Assembly: GCA_041477815.1 (NCBI GenBank)
Contig: JBGOUV010000089.1
Coordinates: forward strand, 1 to 18,741
DNA: 18,741 nt
Direction of reading: 5' to 3'
From: JBGOUV01 sp041477815
GTDB lineage: Bacteria > Acidobacteriota > Terriglobia > Bryobacterales > JACQDG01
Positions 1-6,336 of this stretch are shown piece by piece. How positions within the stretch are numbered: position 1 is the first letter of the stretch; every line of letters begins with the position of its first letter. The position numbers and the translations under genes are program-made. Under the pieces are notes generated by a model that saw only the letters and a list, made by a program, of their open reading frames with translations, was not told where the DNA came from and ran no database searches.

Positions 1-825
1 GCGCGGTTCGTCCGTGGTCTCGAGCAGCACAGCGCGGATGGGAGGCACGCCGAATGCTTCCTTGTGCCGCTGTTGGCGTTTGATGAAGTGGTAGTACGCC
101 CGCAGCTTTTTAAGCATGTCGGCCATGGGCATGGACCCGCGATCGGCTTCGTAGCAGAAATGAACAGACTGTTGCTCGGGCCGCGTGGGAAAGCGCAAGG
201 TGAAGACCGCGTCCGGCTCCACGGGCAGGCGGATAGACTCGTCCCGTTCTTCCCAGACGTAGTCGTTGGTGCCCTCGATCCGGCGTGACTGGATCTCCGG
301 CACGTCAACCTTGTGGCCGCGCAGTTCCGCGCCCTGGTGCCAGGCGGCAAGTTCGACTTGGCTAGGAGAGCTCCGGCTGGCCATCTCCAGCATGAAGTGC
401 AGACGGGAGATCATCAGGCTGTGCTGTAAAAAACCCAGCTTCATATGCTGCCCTCGCACGACAGCGCCAGCGTAGTCGGCATCCCGATTCAAACGGAGTT
501 CTTCTTCCATCTGAGGGTGAATCTGTGGGAGGCGTTGATGCTGCACGAGCAGTTCCAAGGCTTGGTGGCTGTCCAGGTAGTAGATAAACTCGCTGTGGCG
601 GCGGATGCCTGGGAACGCGAATCGGTTAATAAGCTGCTTCTCCCAAAGCATCCGTAAACGTCGCTGGGTTACGTCCTCGTTTCCACCCACGAGGCGCACC
701 AGCTCTGAGGTAGGGGAGAAGCGGTACCGCAGGATCGCTTCGATCAGGTCCAGATCGCGCTCGGTGATGACGCCTGGACGCGACTCCGCAGGCCTTTTGA
801 ATTTTGAAAACGTATAAGCTGACAT
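1..825 (-). CDS. Replication-relaxation family protein (partial, C-terminus beyond window)
   Basis: An uninterrupted minus-strand frame of 275 codons runs from ATG at 825 to the window edge, so the C-terminus is missing. The start is fixed by an in-frame TAA two codons upstream; there is no clear Shine-Dalgarno. Residues about 20-100 look like a winged helix (TERDLDLIEAILRY, then QRRLRMLWEKQLINRF and an FIYYLD beta-hairpin). Later come LQHSLMISRLHFMLEMA, a VEPDAVFTL strand and CYEADRGSMPMADMLKKLRAYY. This order (wHTH, H-x-L-x3-R helix, PDA strand, E-x-DRG followed by a Lys helix) is what I know of the Replic_Relax family, whose members sit on plasmids and integrative elements and are thought to act in replication or mobilisation initiation. 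The PD...ExD...K spacing recalls PD-(D/E)XK nucleases, which is only an inference. GC is visibly lower than in the rest of the window, and a tRNA-Phe fragment lies 172 bp behind the start, so this is probably element cargo. Confidence 0.75.
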   Translation of the reverse strand, partial: MSAYTFSKFKRPAESRPGVITERDLDLIEAILRYRFSPTSELVRLVGGNEDVTQRRLRMLWEKQLINRFAFPGIRRHSEFIYYLDSHQALELLVQHQRLPQIHPQMEEELRLNRDADYAGAVVRGQHMKLGFLQHSLMISRLHFMLEMASRSSPSQVELAAWHQGAELRGHKVDVPEIQSRRIEGTNDYVWEERDESIRLPVEPDAVFTLRFPTRPEQQSVHFCYEADRGSMPMADMLKKLRAYYHFIKRQQRHKEAFGVPPIRAVLLETTDEPR

Positions 826-996
826 AACTTAAACGAGCTAAGGAAAAAGGAATACTGCCTACCAGGGCAACCAGCACGTCGTGTGAGCAATCCGAAACGA
901 GCCGATGGTTGCAATTGGTTGCACTTCCAGGCACTTTTTCGAGCCCAAAAGTGGAGTCATGTTAATTGTTTTCAACCACTTGCGAGCGGGGGATTG
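826..996. other. Intergenic end of putative integrated element, with short direct repeats
   Basis: This stretch separates the leftward replication-relaxation gene from the tRNA-Phe fragment. It holds the direct repeat GGTTGCA at 907-913 and 917-923, phased by 10 bp, and the left copy of a 10-bp repeat (967-976) that recurs at 1047-1056. Promoter elements for the leftward gene must lie here, but I cannot assign a convincing -35/-10 pair. I see no coding sequence. Minus-strand frames across 859-1178 read GIEPPTPAFSG or TELNRRRQPFQG; both come from the antisense of the tRNA fragment and are spurious. Confidence 0.5.
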
Positions 997-1056
997 TGGC
1001 CCTGAAAAGGCTGGCGTCGGCGGTTCAATTCCGTCCCTGGCCACCATGTTTTCAAC
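967..1056. repeat. 10-bp direct repeat TGTTTTCAAC flanking the tRNA-Phe fragment
   Basis: TGTTTTCAAC occurs at 967-976 and again at 1047-1056, directly after the CCA of the tRNA fragment. The copies are 80 bp apart. The bases that follow are also similar (CACTTGCG versus ACCTTAGCG). The pair may mark integrase arm or core sites, or a small duplication from repeated integration events. Role unknown. Confidence 0.4.
997..1046 (+). other. 3' half of a tRNA-Phe gene; putative attachment-site (att) remnant
   Basis: The sequence folds as canonical tRNA positions 27-76. The anticodon stem is TGGCC (997-1001) with GGCTG (1009-1013), closing the loop CTGAAAA, which gives anticodon GAA (Phe). A 5-nt variable loop follows, then T-stem GGCGG (1019-1023) with CCGTC (1031-1035) around loop TTCAATT. 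The acceptor 3' strand is CCTGGCC (1036-1042), with discriminator A and an encoded CCA at 1044-1046. The expected 5' acceptor GGCCAGG and D-arm are absent upstream, so this is not a complete tRNA. Tyrosine integrases commonly recombine within a tRNA 3' half and leave such a copy at the far end of the element. With this orientation, the element would lie to the left, where the replication-relaxation gene is, and an intact tRNA-Phe would be further left. Confidence 0.75.
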
Positions 1057-1282
1057 ACCTTAGCGGCCCTGCCGCTCTCACGTTTGTGCCGTTTTGTTCC
1101 AAGACCAAATCCACTGCGGGTCGGAGTGTGCCTCGTTTGGGACACGGCGGAGAGACGTACGCGAACTTGACTCCGCAATGGCTCGCGCCATGAAGGTCTC
1201 CCTCCGGGGTATGCTAGATTCGCAAGAGCTTGTTGACCGGCTACACTCAGTTGGCCTCGGCACGATCAAAGACCTGAAGAAT

Positions 1283-1431
1283 GCCATTCAACACGACGAG
1301 GGGGCGGATCTCGCCTTCGTACATCGCGTCGCCGCCTCGGCGAATTCCTGCTTGCTGTAGCGGGGTTGCGTTGCGGGCACTGCCTTCCTCCTCTTCTCGG
1401 GCTCGGCTGCATCTTCCTGTTTGTACTTCAC
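1283..1431 (-). pseudogene. N-terminal fragment of a small protease-associated (antitoxin-like) protein, frameshifted
   Basis: From a GTG at 1431 the minus strand reads a basic N-terminus containing EKRRKAVPATQPRYSKQEFA. It then goes out of frame and stops at 1290-1288. Restoring one base near 1340 gives RGGDAMYEGEIRPLV, which with the previous segment matches the RYSxEEFARRGxxIYExxIRPxVE start that I know from small proteins encoded next to clan AA aspartic proteases. Similarity ends around 1290, before the expected VAIDIETG core. The piece is therefore both frameshifted and truncated. Its GTG overlaps the TGA of the ParE-like remnant (GTGA), as in an intact two-gene unit. Family assignment is from memory of the pattern and is tentative. 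Confidence 0.4.
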
Positions 1432-1607
1432 TGGCAGGAAGTTAGCTGAGCCTCTGTGGCGACAACGCTCGGGCGCCCAGCGATCCTTGACACGGCGGTA
1501 TCCACCTCTTGGGCGAAAGCGAGCGCGCTTAACGGGCTGCGCTCCCCGTACCAGGGCCGCCCTTCGCGAAGCTCTTCACCGGCCGCACGGATGAACCTGC
1601 CGGTCAT
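1428..1607 (-). pseudogene. Truncated ParE/RelE-type toxin remnant
   Basis: The minus-strand frame from ATG at 1607 gives about 59 residues beginning MTGRFIRAAGEELREGRPWY, followed by GERSPLSALAFAQEVDTAVSRIAGRP. This matches the first two helices of ParE/RelE-superfamily toxins (A..EL.EA..WYEERSP....F..EVD.A..RI...P). The usual 90-100 residues are cut short. The C-terminal beta sheet with the conserved Arg/Tyr residues is missing and is replaced by an unrelated tail ending at 1428. A toxin lacking this half should be inactive. Its 5' end overlaps the start of the plus-strand gene at 1591 by 17 nt. A remnant is the best reading; a novel short protein cannot be excluded. Confidence 0.5.
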
Positions 1608-1833
1608 TTTGCCGGCCGAACAACTCCGCGCGGACTTTCTGCCAAGGGCGGGGAACCAAGGCACGTTCGTGGCGATCGATATCGAGACGGGCGCGTACGA
1701 GATAGACGCGGATGAGTTGGCCGCGTCAGATCGCTTGCTCGCCCGCGTCCCGGGCGCGCAGATCTGGCTGCAGCGGATCGGTTCTCGGTATGTGCGCCGT
1801 TTTGGGCGCCGCCCTCAGCTCGGTGCCGCATGA
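1591..1833 (+). CDS. Small protein of the clan AA protease-associated (antitoxin-like) type, 80 aa
   Basis: The start ATG at 1591 is preferred over the upstream in-frame codons from 1456, because that extension is antisense to the ParE-like remnant and looks non-coding. The 80-residue product contains GTFVAIDIETGAYEIDADEL near residues 27-46, then a helix SDRLLARVPGAQIW and a C-terminal RIGSRYVRRFG. I recognise this core from short proteins repeatedly found just upstream of clan AA (retropepsin-like) aspartic protease genes, often annotated as hypothetical or antitoxin-like. No biochemical role is known to me. The last codons overlap the next start (ATG 1830-1832, TGA 1831-1833), so the two were translationally coupled. 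The partner is now broken, leaving this gene without an intact protease. Confidence 0.6.
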   Translation: MNLPVILPAEQLRADFLPRAGNQGTFVAIDIETGAYEIDADELAASDRLLARVPGAQIWLQRIGSRYVRRFGRRPQLGAA

Positions 1834-2259
1834 TCGCGGGCGCTGTCACCGCTGATCGCGAGGCGGGTCATCCGCTTGGCGGTGCGCGGTCCTGCGGGTC
1901 AGGAGCAGCAGATCGAAGCGGTCGTTGACACCGGTGTTGACGGCTGTTTCAGTTGACCGCCGGCCTTGATCGCTCTCCTGGGGTTGCCGTGGGGCCGGAG
2001 GGGCCGCGCGCTGTTGGCAGACGGCCGCGAAAGTGTGTTCGACATCTACGAGGGCACGGTGGTAGGGGACGGGATCCCGCGCCGCATTGCTGTGGATGAA
2101 GCCAGCACGGCGCCGCTGGCAGGCATGGCGTTACTCGACGGCTACGAGTTGAACGTCCAGGTTCGAAGCGGGGGGGGAGTGACGATTCACCGTGCTGTCT
2201 TGAGTAAGGGTACCCTGACTCGGCGCTGCACGCGACGGGCAAGAGCAGGCCGCGCCTGA
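1830..2259 (+). pseudogene. Clan AA (retropepsin-like) aspartic protease, disrupted by a frameshift and a nonsense codon
   Basis: Reading from ATG 1830 gives MIAGAVTADREA, then an extra G in the GGG at 1865-1867 shifts the frame. In the corrected frame the sequence continues VIRLAVRGPAGQEQ, then the catalytic motif VVDTGVDG (Asp codon 1927-1929). A TGA at 1954-1956 falls where the family has the SLPP segment. The frame then stays open to TGA at 2257-2259 and encodes PPALIALLGLPW, LLADGRESVFDIYEGTVV and APLAGMALLDGYELNVQV, all typical of this single-domain protease family of roughly 120-130 residues. The final ~20 residues look like unrelated read-through. The two lesions make the gene almost certainly inactive, unless one of them is a sequencing error. 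Confidence 0.7.
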
Positions 2260-2317
2260 GGCGCCCCACCGAAGGCGCCGAAGTCAAAATAACGGTGCGC
2301 CGGTGAACACTCGGCAG

Positions 2318-2351
2318 TGATAGAATCGGTTTTGGGGTGTGCGTAGGGAGG
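2318..2351 (+). promoter_or_regulatory. Likely extended -10 promoter and Shine-Dalgarno for the DUF4175 gene
   Basis: TGATAGAAT at 2318-2326 matches an extended -10 element (TG-N-TAtAAT with one mismatch); no good -35 is visible at 17 bp. AGGGAGG at 2345-2351 is a strong ribosome binding site 10 nt before the ATG at 2362. A start near 2333 would leave a leader of about 30 nt. The Shine-Dalgarno is well supported; the promoter is a guess from consensus. Confidence 0.45.
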
Positions 2352-2361
2352 TTCAATCGGA

Positions 2362-5300
2362 ATGAGTCCCCTCACCGCGTTGGAGCAGTACCTCAACGAA
2401 GTCAAACGCCGGGTGCAGCTCACCGTCGCCACCCGAGGCCTCGGCCTGGCTGCCGCCGCGGCCCTTCTCCTCACGCTTCTGCTCGTAGTCTTCGCCAACC
2501 GCTACGCCTTCGCCAACTGGACCATCATCAGCGGCCGCACCCTCCTGTTCGGCGGCCTCGCTGCCGTCATCCTCTTCCTCCTGGTCCGTCCCCTGCTTGA
2601 CATCCGCCGCTCCCCGCTCCCCTGGGTCCGGCGCCTGGAGCGGAAGCATCCCGCCTTCGAGGAGCGCGTCCGCACCTTTGTTGACCAGAAGGCGGAATCC
2701 AGCCGCCAGAATCCCATCGTGAACCTCCTCGCCGAGGACACCCTCCGCCTCGCCGCCGAAGCCCCGCCCGACCAGGTGGCCTCCTCCGGCCCCATGTGGG
2801 CCTTCTCCGCCGTGGGCGTCCTGGCCGTCGCGGTCCTCGTCTGGCTCGGCGTCGCCGGACCCGGCTACCTCGGCTACGGCACCGCCCGCCTCTGGGCCGG
2901 CTGGCTCAAGACCGAAAACGCCGCCCTCTACCGCATCGTGGTCGAGCCCGGCAACACCACCGTCCGCCGCAAGGCCGACGCCCTCATCGTGGCCCGCCCC
3001 ATCGGCTTCTACGCCCCCAACGCCCGCCTCTCCGCCAAGTACGCCTCCTCCGCCAAGTGGGAAGAGGTCCCCATGCAGCGCCGCCTCGACGACTCCGGCT
3101 ATGAGTTCGTCTTCGCCGGCGTCGAAGAGCCTATTAAGTATTACGTGACCGCCGGCAACGTCCGCTCCCCGGAATTCGACATCAAGGTAGTGGAGATGCC
3201 CAACATCAAGCGCCTCCGCCTGACCTACCACTACCCCTCCTGGACCGGCCTCGCCACCACCACCGAAGAGCCCGGCGGCGACATCCGCGCCGTGGCCGGC
3301 ACCACCGTCGACCTCGAGATCGAAACCGACCGCCCCCTCGCCAACGGCGTCCTCCGGGTCGACAACGAGACCAACCTGGGCCTCCGCGCCGAAGCCAACC
3401 GCAACCGCGGCCAGCTTACGGTGCAGAAGGACAGCCGCTACTTCGTAGCCGCCCTCTACAACGGCGAGCTGGTCCGCCTCTCCGACGATTTCTTCGTCGA
3501 GGCCACCCCCGACCGCGAGCCCACCATCAAGATCACCCGCCCCGGCCGCGATCACAAGGCTACCTCTATTGAAGAGGTAATCGCCTCCCTCCAGGCGGAA
3601 GACGACTTCGGCCTCAAGTCCCTCGAACTGCGCTACTCCGTCAACGGCGGCGCCGAAAAGATCGTCCCCGTCAACGCCGGTGGCCGCAAGGAGGCCTCCG
3701 CTCCCCATACCTTCTATCTCGAGAACTTCTCCCTGGTCCCCGGCGACATCGTGTCCTACTACGCGGTAGCTCACGACGCCAAGAACGAGGCCAAGACCGA
3801 CATCTTCTTCATCGAGGTCCAGCCCTTCGAGCGCGAGTTCTTCCAGTCCCAGTCCATGGGCGGCGGCGGAGGCGGCCAGCAAGGCGAGCAACAGGACGAG
3901 ATCTCCCGCCGCCAAAAGGAGATCGTAGCCGCCACCTGGAACCTCGCCCGCGAGCGCAATCTCGATAAGGCCAAGGCCGCCGAGCACGCCAAGACCCTCT
4001 CCGGCATCCAGTCCACCCTCCGCAGCCAGGCCCAAACCCTGGCCGAGCGCATGAAGCGCCGCGAGCTGGCCGGCGTCAACTCCGACTTTAAGACCTTCGT
4101 AGAGAACATGCAAAAGGCCGCCGACGCCATGGGCCCCGCCTCCGACAAGCTCTCCGGCCAAAAGTGGACCGACGCCCTGGCCCCCGAGCAGAAGGCCCTC
4201 CAGCACCTCCTCCGCGCCGAGTCCATTTTCCGCCAGATCCAGGTAGCCTTCGGAAACCAGGGTGGCGGCGGCGGTGGCGGCGGCATGGGCCGCGACCTCG
4301 CCGAAATGTTCGAGCTCGAGCTCGACACCGAAAAGAACCAATACGAGACCGGCCAATCCGGCGGCGCCGCCGGCCAACAGCGTGACCGCGAGCTCGACGA
4401 CGCCCTCGAGAAACTGAAGAAGCTCGCCCGCCGCCAGGAGCAACTGGCCGAGGAGCAGCGCCGGAACCAGCAGCTCAGCTTCGACCAGCGCTGGCAGCAA
4501 GAGGTCCTCCGCCGCGAAGCCGAAGAACTAAAGAAGCAGCTCGAACAAATCGCCCAGCAGCAGCAACAACAGCAGCAACAACAACGCGGCAGCCAAAGCG
4601 GCCAGCAGTCGCAGTCCTCGCAGGGCGGCCAAAGCGGCCAAACCTCCCGCAGCACGCTCGACCGCGCCATCGAGCGCCTCCAGCAAGCCACCAAAGAAAT
4701 GCAGCAAGCCGGCGGAGGCGCCGGCCAGCAGTCCGAACCACAGCGCCAGGCCCGCGACCGCGCCCAACAGCGCCTCCGCGAGGTAGAGGACATGCTGGCC
4801 GCCGACCGCCGCCAGCAAACCGCCTCCGATCTGGACGACCTCTCTCAAAAGGCAGCCGACTTGGCCTCCCGCCAACAAGCCTCCGCCAACAAGCTAAAGG
4901 AAGCCGTCAACAAAGCGATGGAGGGCCAGAATCCCAACCAAGCCACCCGCGGCGCCAACCCCCTAAACCCCCAACAAGCCCAAAGCCTGATGAAGGAGAA
5001 GGAGCAAATCCTCTCCCAACTGGAAAGCCTGGAAAAGCGGATGGCCGAAGCTTCCCGCAAGCTGTCCCAAAGCCAACCCAAAGCCGGCCAACAGGTCCGA
5101 GAGGCTCTCCACAACCTCCAACAACAAGAGCTGGGGGCTCGCCTGCGCATAGCCGCCGAGCTGATCCGCCGCGGCATGGCCCCTTACGCCGCCCAGCGCG
5201 AGGACCCCATAACTAAAGGTCTCCACCAACTCCGCGAAGGCCTCGACCAAGCTCGCCAGATGGCCCAATCCGGCCAAGACCCCCGAGGCGAAAAAGGCAC

Positions 5301-5967
5301 CGAGCAAGCCCTGGCCCGCCTGGAACAACTCCGCCAGCAACTGGAAAAGGCCATGGGCCAGCAACCAGGCGACCAACCAGGTCAAGGCCAGCAAGGCCCA
5401 CAGGGCCAGCAAGGGCAAGGCCAACAGTCCGGCGAAGGCCAGCAAGGGCAAGGCCAACAAGGGCAAGGCCAACAGGGGCAAGGCCAACAGGGGCAAGGCC
5501 AGCAAGGCGGCCCAGGGCAACGAAGCGGCCCCTACGGACCCCGCGGCGGCGGCCCCCACAACGGCTGGGCCGGCGACGCCTCCAACCGCGGCGACTGGCG
5601 CCTATCCCCCGGCCGCCTCCCCAATCCCGCCGACCTGGACCGCACCTTCCGCGAGGGCCGCGGCGAACTCTCCCAAATCGAGCGAGCCCTCCAGTCCGAC
5701 CCCGACTTCGCCCGCGACGTAGAAGCCCTCCGCAAGGAGATGCGCGAGCTGGGCAACGTCGCCGACCGCTTCCCAGGCAACCCCGCTCTCCTCAGCCGCG
5801 AGCAACAGGCCCTCCTCCACCACGTCCAACAACTCGAGCTCCTCCTCCGCCGCAAGCTGGAGGAGAAACAGGGTGCCCAGGTCCGCGCCCAAACCGACCA
5901 ACCCGTCCCCGAAAACTACCGCAAGGCGGTAGCCGAATACTTCCGCCGCCTGTCAAAAGAGAAGTAG
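2362..5967 (+). CDS. DUF4175-type large membrane protein with Gln-rich coiled coils
   Basis: The protein has 1201 residues, with the start supported by AGGGAGG. Hydrophobic helices lie at about 26-48, 54-79 and 145-166, giving an inner-membrane anchor. Residues about 180-490 look like extracytoplasmic beta-sandwich modules (for example KYYVTAGNVRSPEFDIKV and DDFGLKSLELRYSVNGG). From ~500 onward the chain is a charged, Gln-rich coiled coil, with Gly tracts near 508 and 635, a poly-Gln run near 731-742, and a GQQ-repeat low-complexity stretch at ~1007-1053. It ends with a short conserved-looking tail (VPENYRKAVAEYFRRLSKEK). The three-helix start followed by long coiled coils fits the DUF4175 family, which I know from alphaproteobacteria at about 850 residues; this one is longer. 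Function is unknown. Acidobacterial relatives often sit near VWA/DUF58 genes, but no such neighbour is seen here. A long minus-strand frame across 2353-4500 is a GC-driven shadow. Confidence 0.75.
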   Translation: MSPLTALEQYLNEVKRRVQLTVATRGLGLAAAAALLLTLLLVVFANRYAFANWTIISGRTLLFGGLAAVILFLLVRPLLDIRRSPLPWVRRLERKHPAFEERVRTFVDQKAESSRQNPIVNLLAEDTLRLAAEAPPDQVASSGPMWAFSAVGVLAVAVLVWLGVAGPGYLGYGTARLWAGWLKTENAALYRIVVEPGNTTVRRKADALIVARPIGFYAPNARLSAKYASSAKWEEVPMQRRLDDSGYEFVFAGVEEPIKYYVTAGNVRSPEFDIKVVEMPNIKRLRLTYHYPSWTGLATTTEEPGGDIRAVAGTTVDLEIETDRPLANGVLRVDNETNLGLRAEANRNRGQLTVQKDSRYFVAALYNGELVRLSDDFFVEATPDREPTIKITRPGRDHKATSIEEVIASLQAEDDFGLKSLELRYSVNGGAEKIVPVNAGGRKEASAPHTFYLENFSLVPGDIVSYYAVAHDAKNEAKTDIFFIEVQPFEREFFQSQSMGGGGGGQQGEQQDEISRRQKEIVAATWNLARERNLDKAKAAEHAKTLSGIQSTLRSQAQTLAERMKRRELAGVNSDFKTFVENMQKAADAMGPASDKLSGQKWTDALAPEQKALQHLLRAESIFRQIQVAFGNQGGGGGGGGMGRDLAEMFELELDTEKNQYETGQSGGAAGQQRDRELDDALEKLKKLARRQEQLAEEQRRNQQLSFDQRWQQEVLRREAEELKKQLEQIAQQQQQQQQQQRGSQSGQQSQSSQGGQSGQTSRSTLDRAIERLQQATKEMQQAGGGAGQQSEPQRQARDRAQQRLREVEDMLAADRRQQTASDLDDLSQKAADLASRQQASANKLKEAVNKAMEGQNPNQATRGANPLNPQQAQSLMKEKEQILSQLESLEKRMAEASRKLSQSQPKAGQQVREALHNLQQQELGARLRIAAELIRRGMAPYAAQREDPITKGLHQLREGLDQARQMAQSGQDPRGEKGTEQALARLEQLRQQLEKAMGQQPGDQPGQGQQGPQGQQGQGQQSGEGQQGQGQQGQGQQGQGQQGQGQQGGPGQRSGPYGPRGGGPHNGWAGDASNRGDWRLSPGRLPNPADLDRTFREGRGELSQIERALQSDPDFARDVEALRKEMRELGNVADRFPGNPALLSREQQALLHHVQQLELLLRRKLEEKQGAQVRAQTDQPVPENYRKAVAEYFRRLSKEK
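5383..5520 (+). repeat. 15-bp tandem repeat encoding GQ/QQG low complexity
   Basis: Units close to GGCCAACAGGGGCAA repeat in frame within the DUF4175 gene, about seven to nine times with small variations. They encode alternating Gly and Gln. The copies near 5455-5500 are nearly identical, which suggests recent slippage expansion. The result is a flexible hydrophilic linker between coiled coil and C-terminal tail. Confidence 0.75.
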
Positions 5968-5976
5968 AGCCGCGCC

Positions 5977-6016
5977 GGGAGGCAAGCCCCGCCACGGACA
6001 GGCCTCCCTGTTTGTC
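5977..6016 (+). terminator. Rho-independent-like terminator after the DUF4175 gene
   Basis: GGGAGGC at 5977-5983 pairs perfectly with GCCTCCC at 6002-6008 and is followed by TGTTTGTCT. It starts 10 nt after the stop codon at 5965-5967. The 18-nt loop is large and the T-tract is interrupted, so efficiency is uncertain. Confidence 0.5.
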
Positions 6017-6269
6017 TATCCGTAAGGCACTGGTGATTCATATACCGCTCGACACCCGGTCCGCCGTGTGGTTACGCTGGGCTGCCGGGCTATCACCCTG
6101 CGGAGAGCAAATGCCGGTGGACCGTCTCAAAAAGGCGCTCGCCTAAAACCGAAGGTAACGTTGAAGCCGCCCTGAAGGCAGTTAGGGCCGCCGCCAGACT
6201 CCGTGACCTGCGCCAGACGATGGAGGCGGCGGACCAGGCCACGACCGCACTCAGACGGCAATTCGTAAA
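6017..6269. other. Non-coding or decayed stretch between convergent genes
   Basis: No gene can be assigned with confidence. A plus-strand frame stays open from about 6037. Across 6148-6290 it reads a helical segment including NVEAALKAVRAAARLRDLRQ, then METADQ-like sequence (MEAADQATTALRRQFVNARE). This vaguely resembles coiled coils of outer-membrane factors, but it has no start signal and runs into the tRNA-like sequence. It may be a gene scrap. The minus-strand frame here shows no recognisable protein. Confidence 0.3.
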
Positions 6270-6328
6270 TGCCAGGGAGTGGGATTTGGAAAGGGCCGGC
6301 GGCGATTCAATTCCGGCCCTGGCCACCA
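6270..6328 (+). other. Degenerate tRNA-Phe-like remnant ending in CCA
   Basis: The last 25 bases, GATTCAATTCCGGCCCTGGC plus CACCA (6304-6328), match the T-arm, acceptor and CCA of the tRNA-Phe fragment at 1022-1046 at 23 of 25 positions, in the same orientation. Weaker similarity reaches back to about 6284 with one indel. GCCAGG at 6271-6276 could pair with CCTGGC of the acceptor, giving six of seven acceptor pairs. The D-arm is missing and the anticodon stem does not pair (loop TTGGAAA). It is therefore a decayed, internally deleted tRNA or an old attachment site, not a working tRNA. Confidence 0.55.
6293..6319 (-). terminator. Hairpin downstream of the glycosylasparaginase-family gene
   Basis: On the minus strand GGGCCGG and CCGGCCC form a perfect 7-bp stem with a 13-nt loop, followed by TTTCC. 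It begins 17 nt after the stop codon of the minus-strand gene ending at 6337. It could end that transcript. It overlaps the tRNA-like remnant, so the stem may simply be altered T-arm sequence. Confidence 0.35.
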
Positions 6329-6336
6329 CCGGTTCA

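Noticed and set aside
859..1178. Two minus-strand frames reading GIEPPTPAFSG and TELNRRRQPFQG
   Set aside because: They are antisense translations of the tRNA-Phe 3' half, a well-known source of spurious proteins.
1094..1360. Plus-strand frame of 88 codons with a helical stretch (DSQELVDRLHSVGLGTIKDL)
   Set aside because: No recognised family, no clear ribosome binding site, and its second half is antisense to the antitoxin-like fragment at 1283-1431. Left uncalled, though its 1178-1270 part is not otherwise explained.
1456..1590. N-terminal extension of the small protease-associated gene
   Set aside because: It is antisense to the ParE-like remnant and lacks homology; the start at 1591 fits the usual size.
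2353..4500. 715-codon minus-strand frame inside the DUF4175 gene
   Set aside because: Leu/Gly/Glu-rich shadow caused by third-position GC bias; no start signals or domains.
6148..6290. Possible fragment of an outer-membrane efflux (TolC-like) coiled coil
   Set aside because: Resemblance is limited to helical composition; no start, no family motif and direct run-on into tRNA-like sequence.
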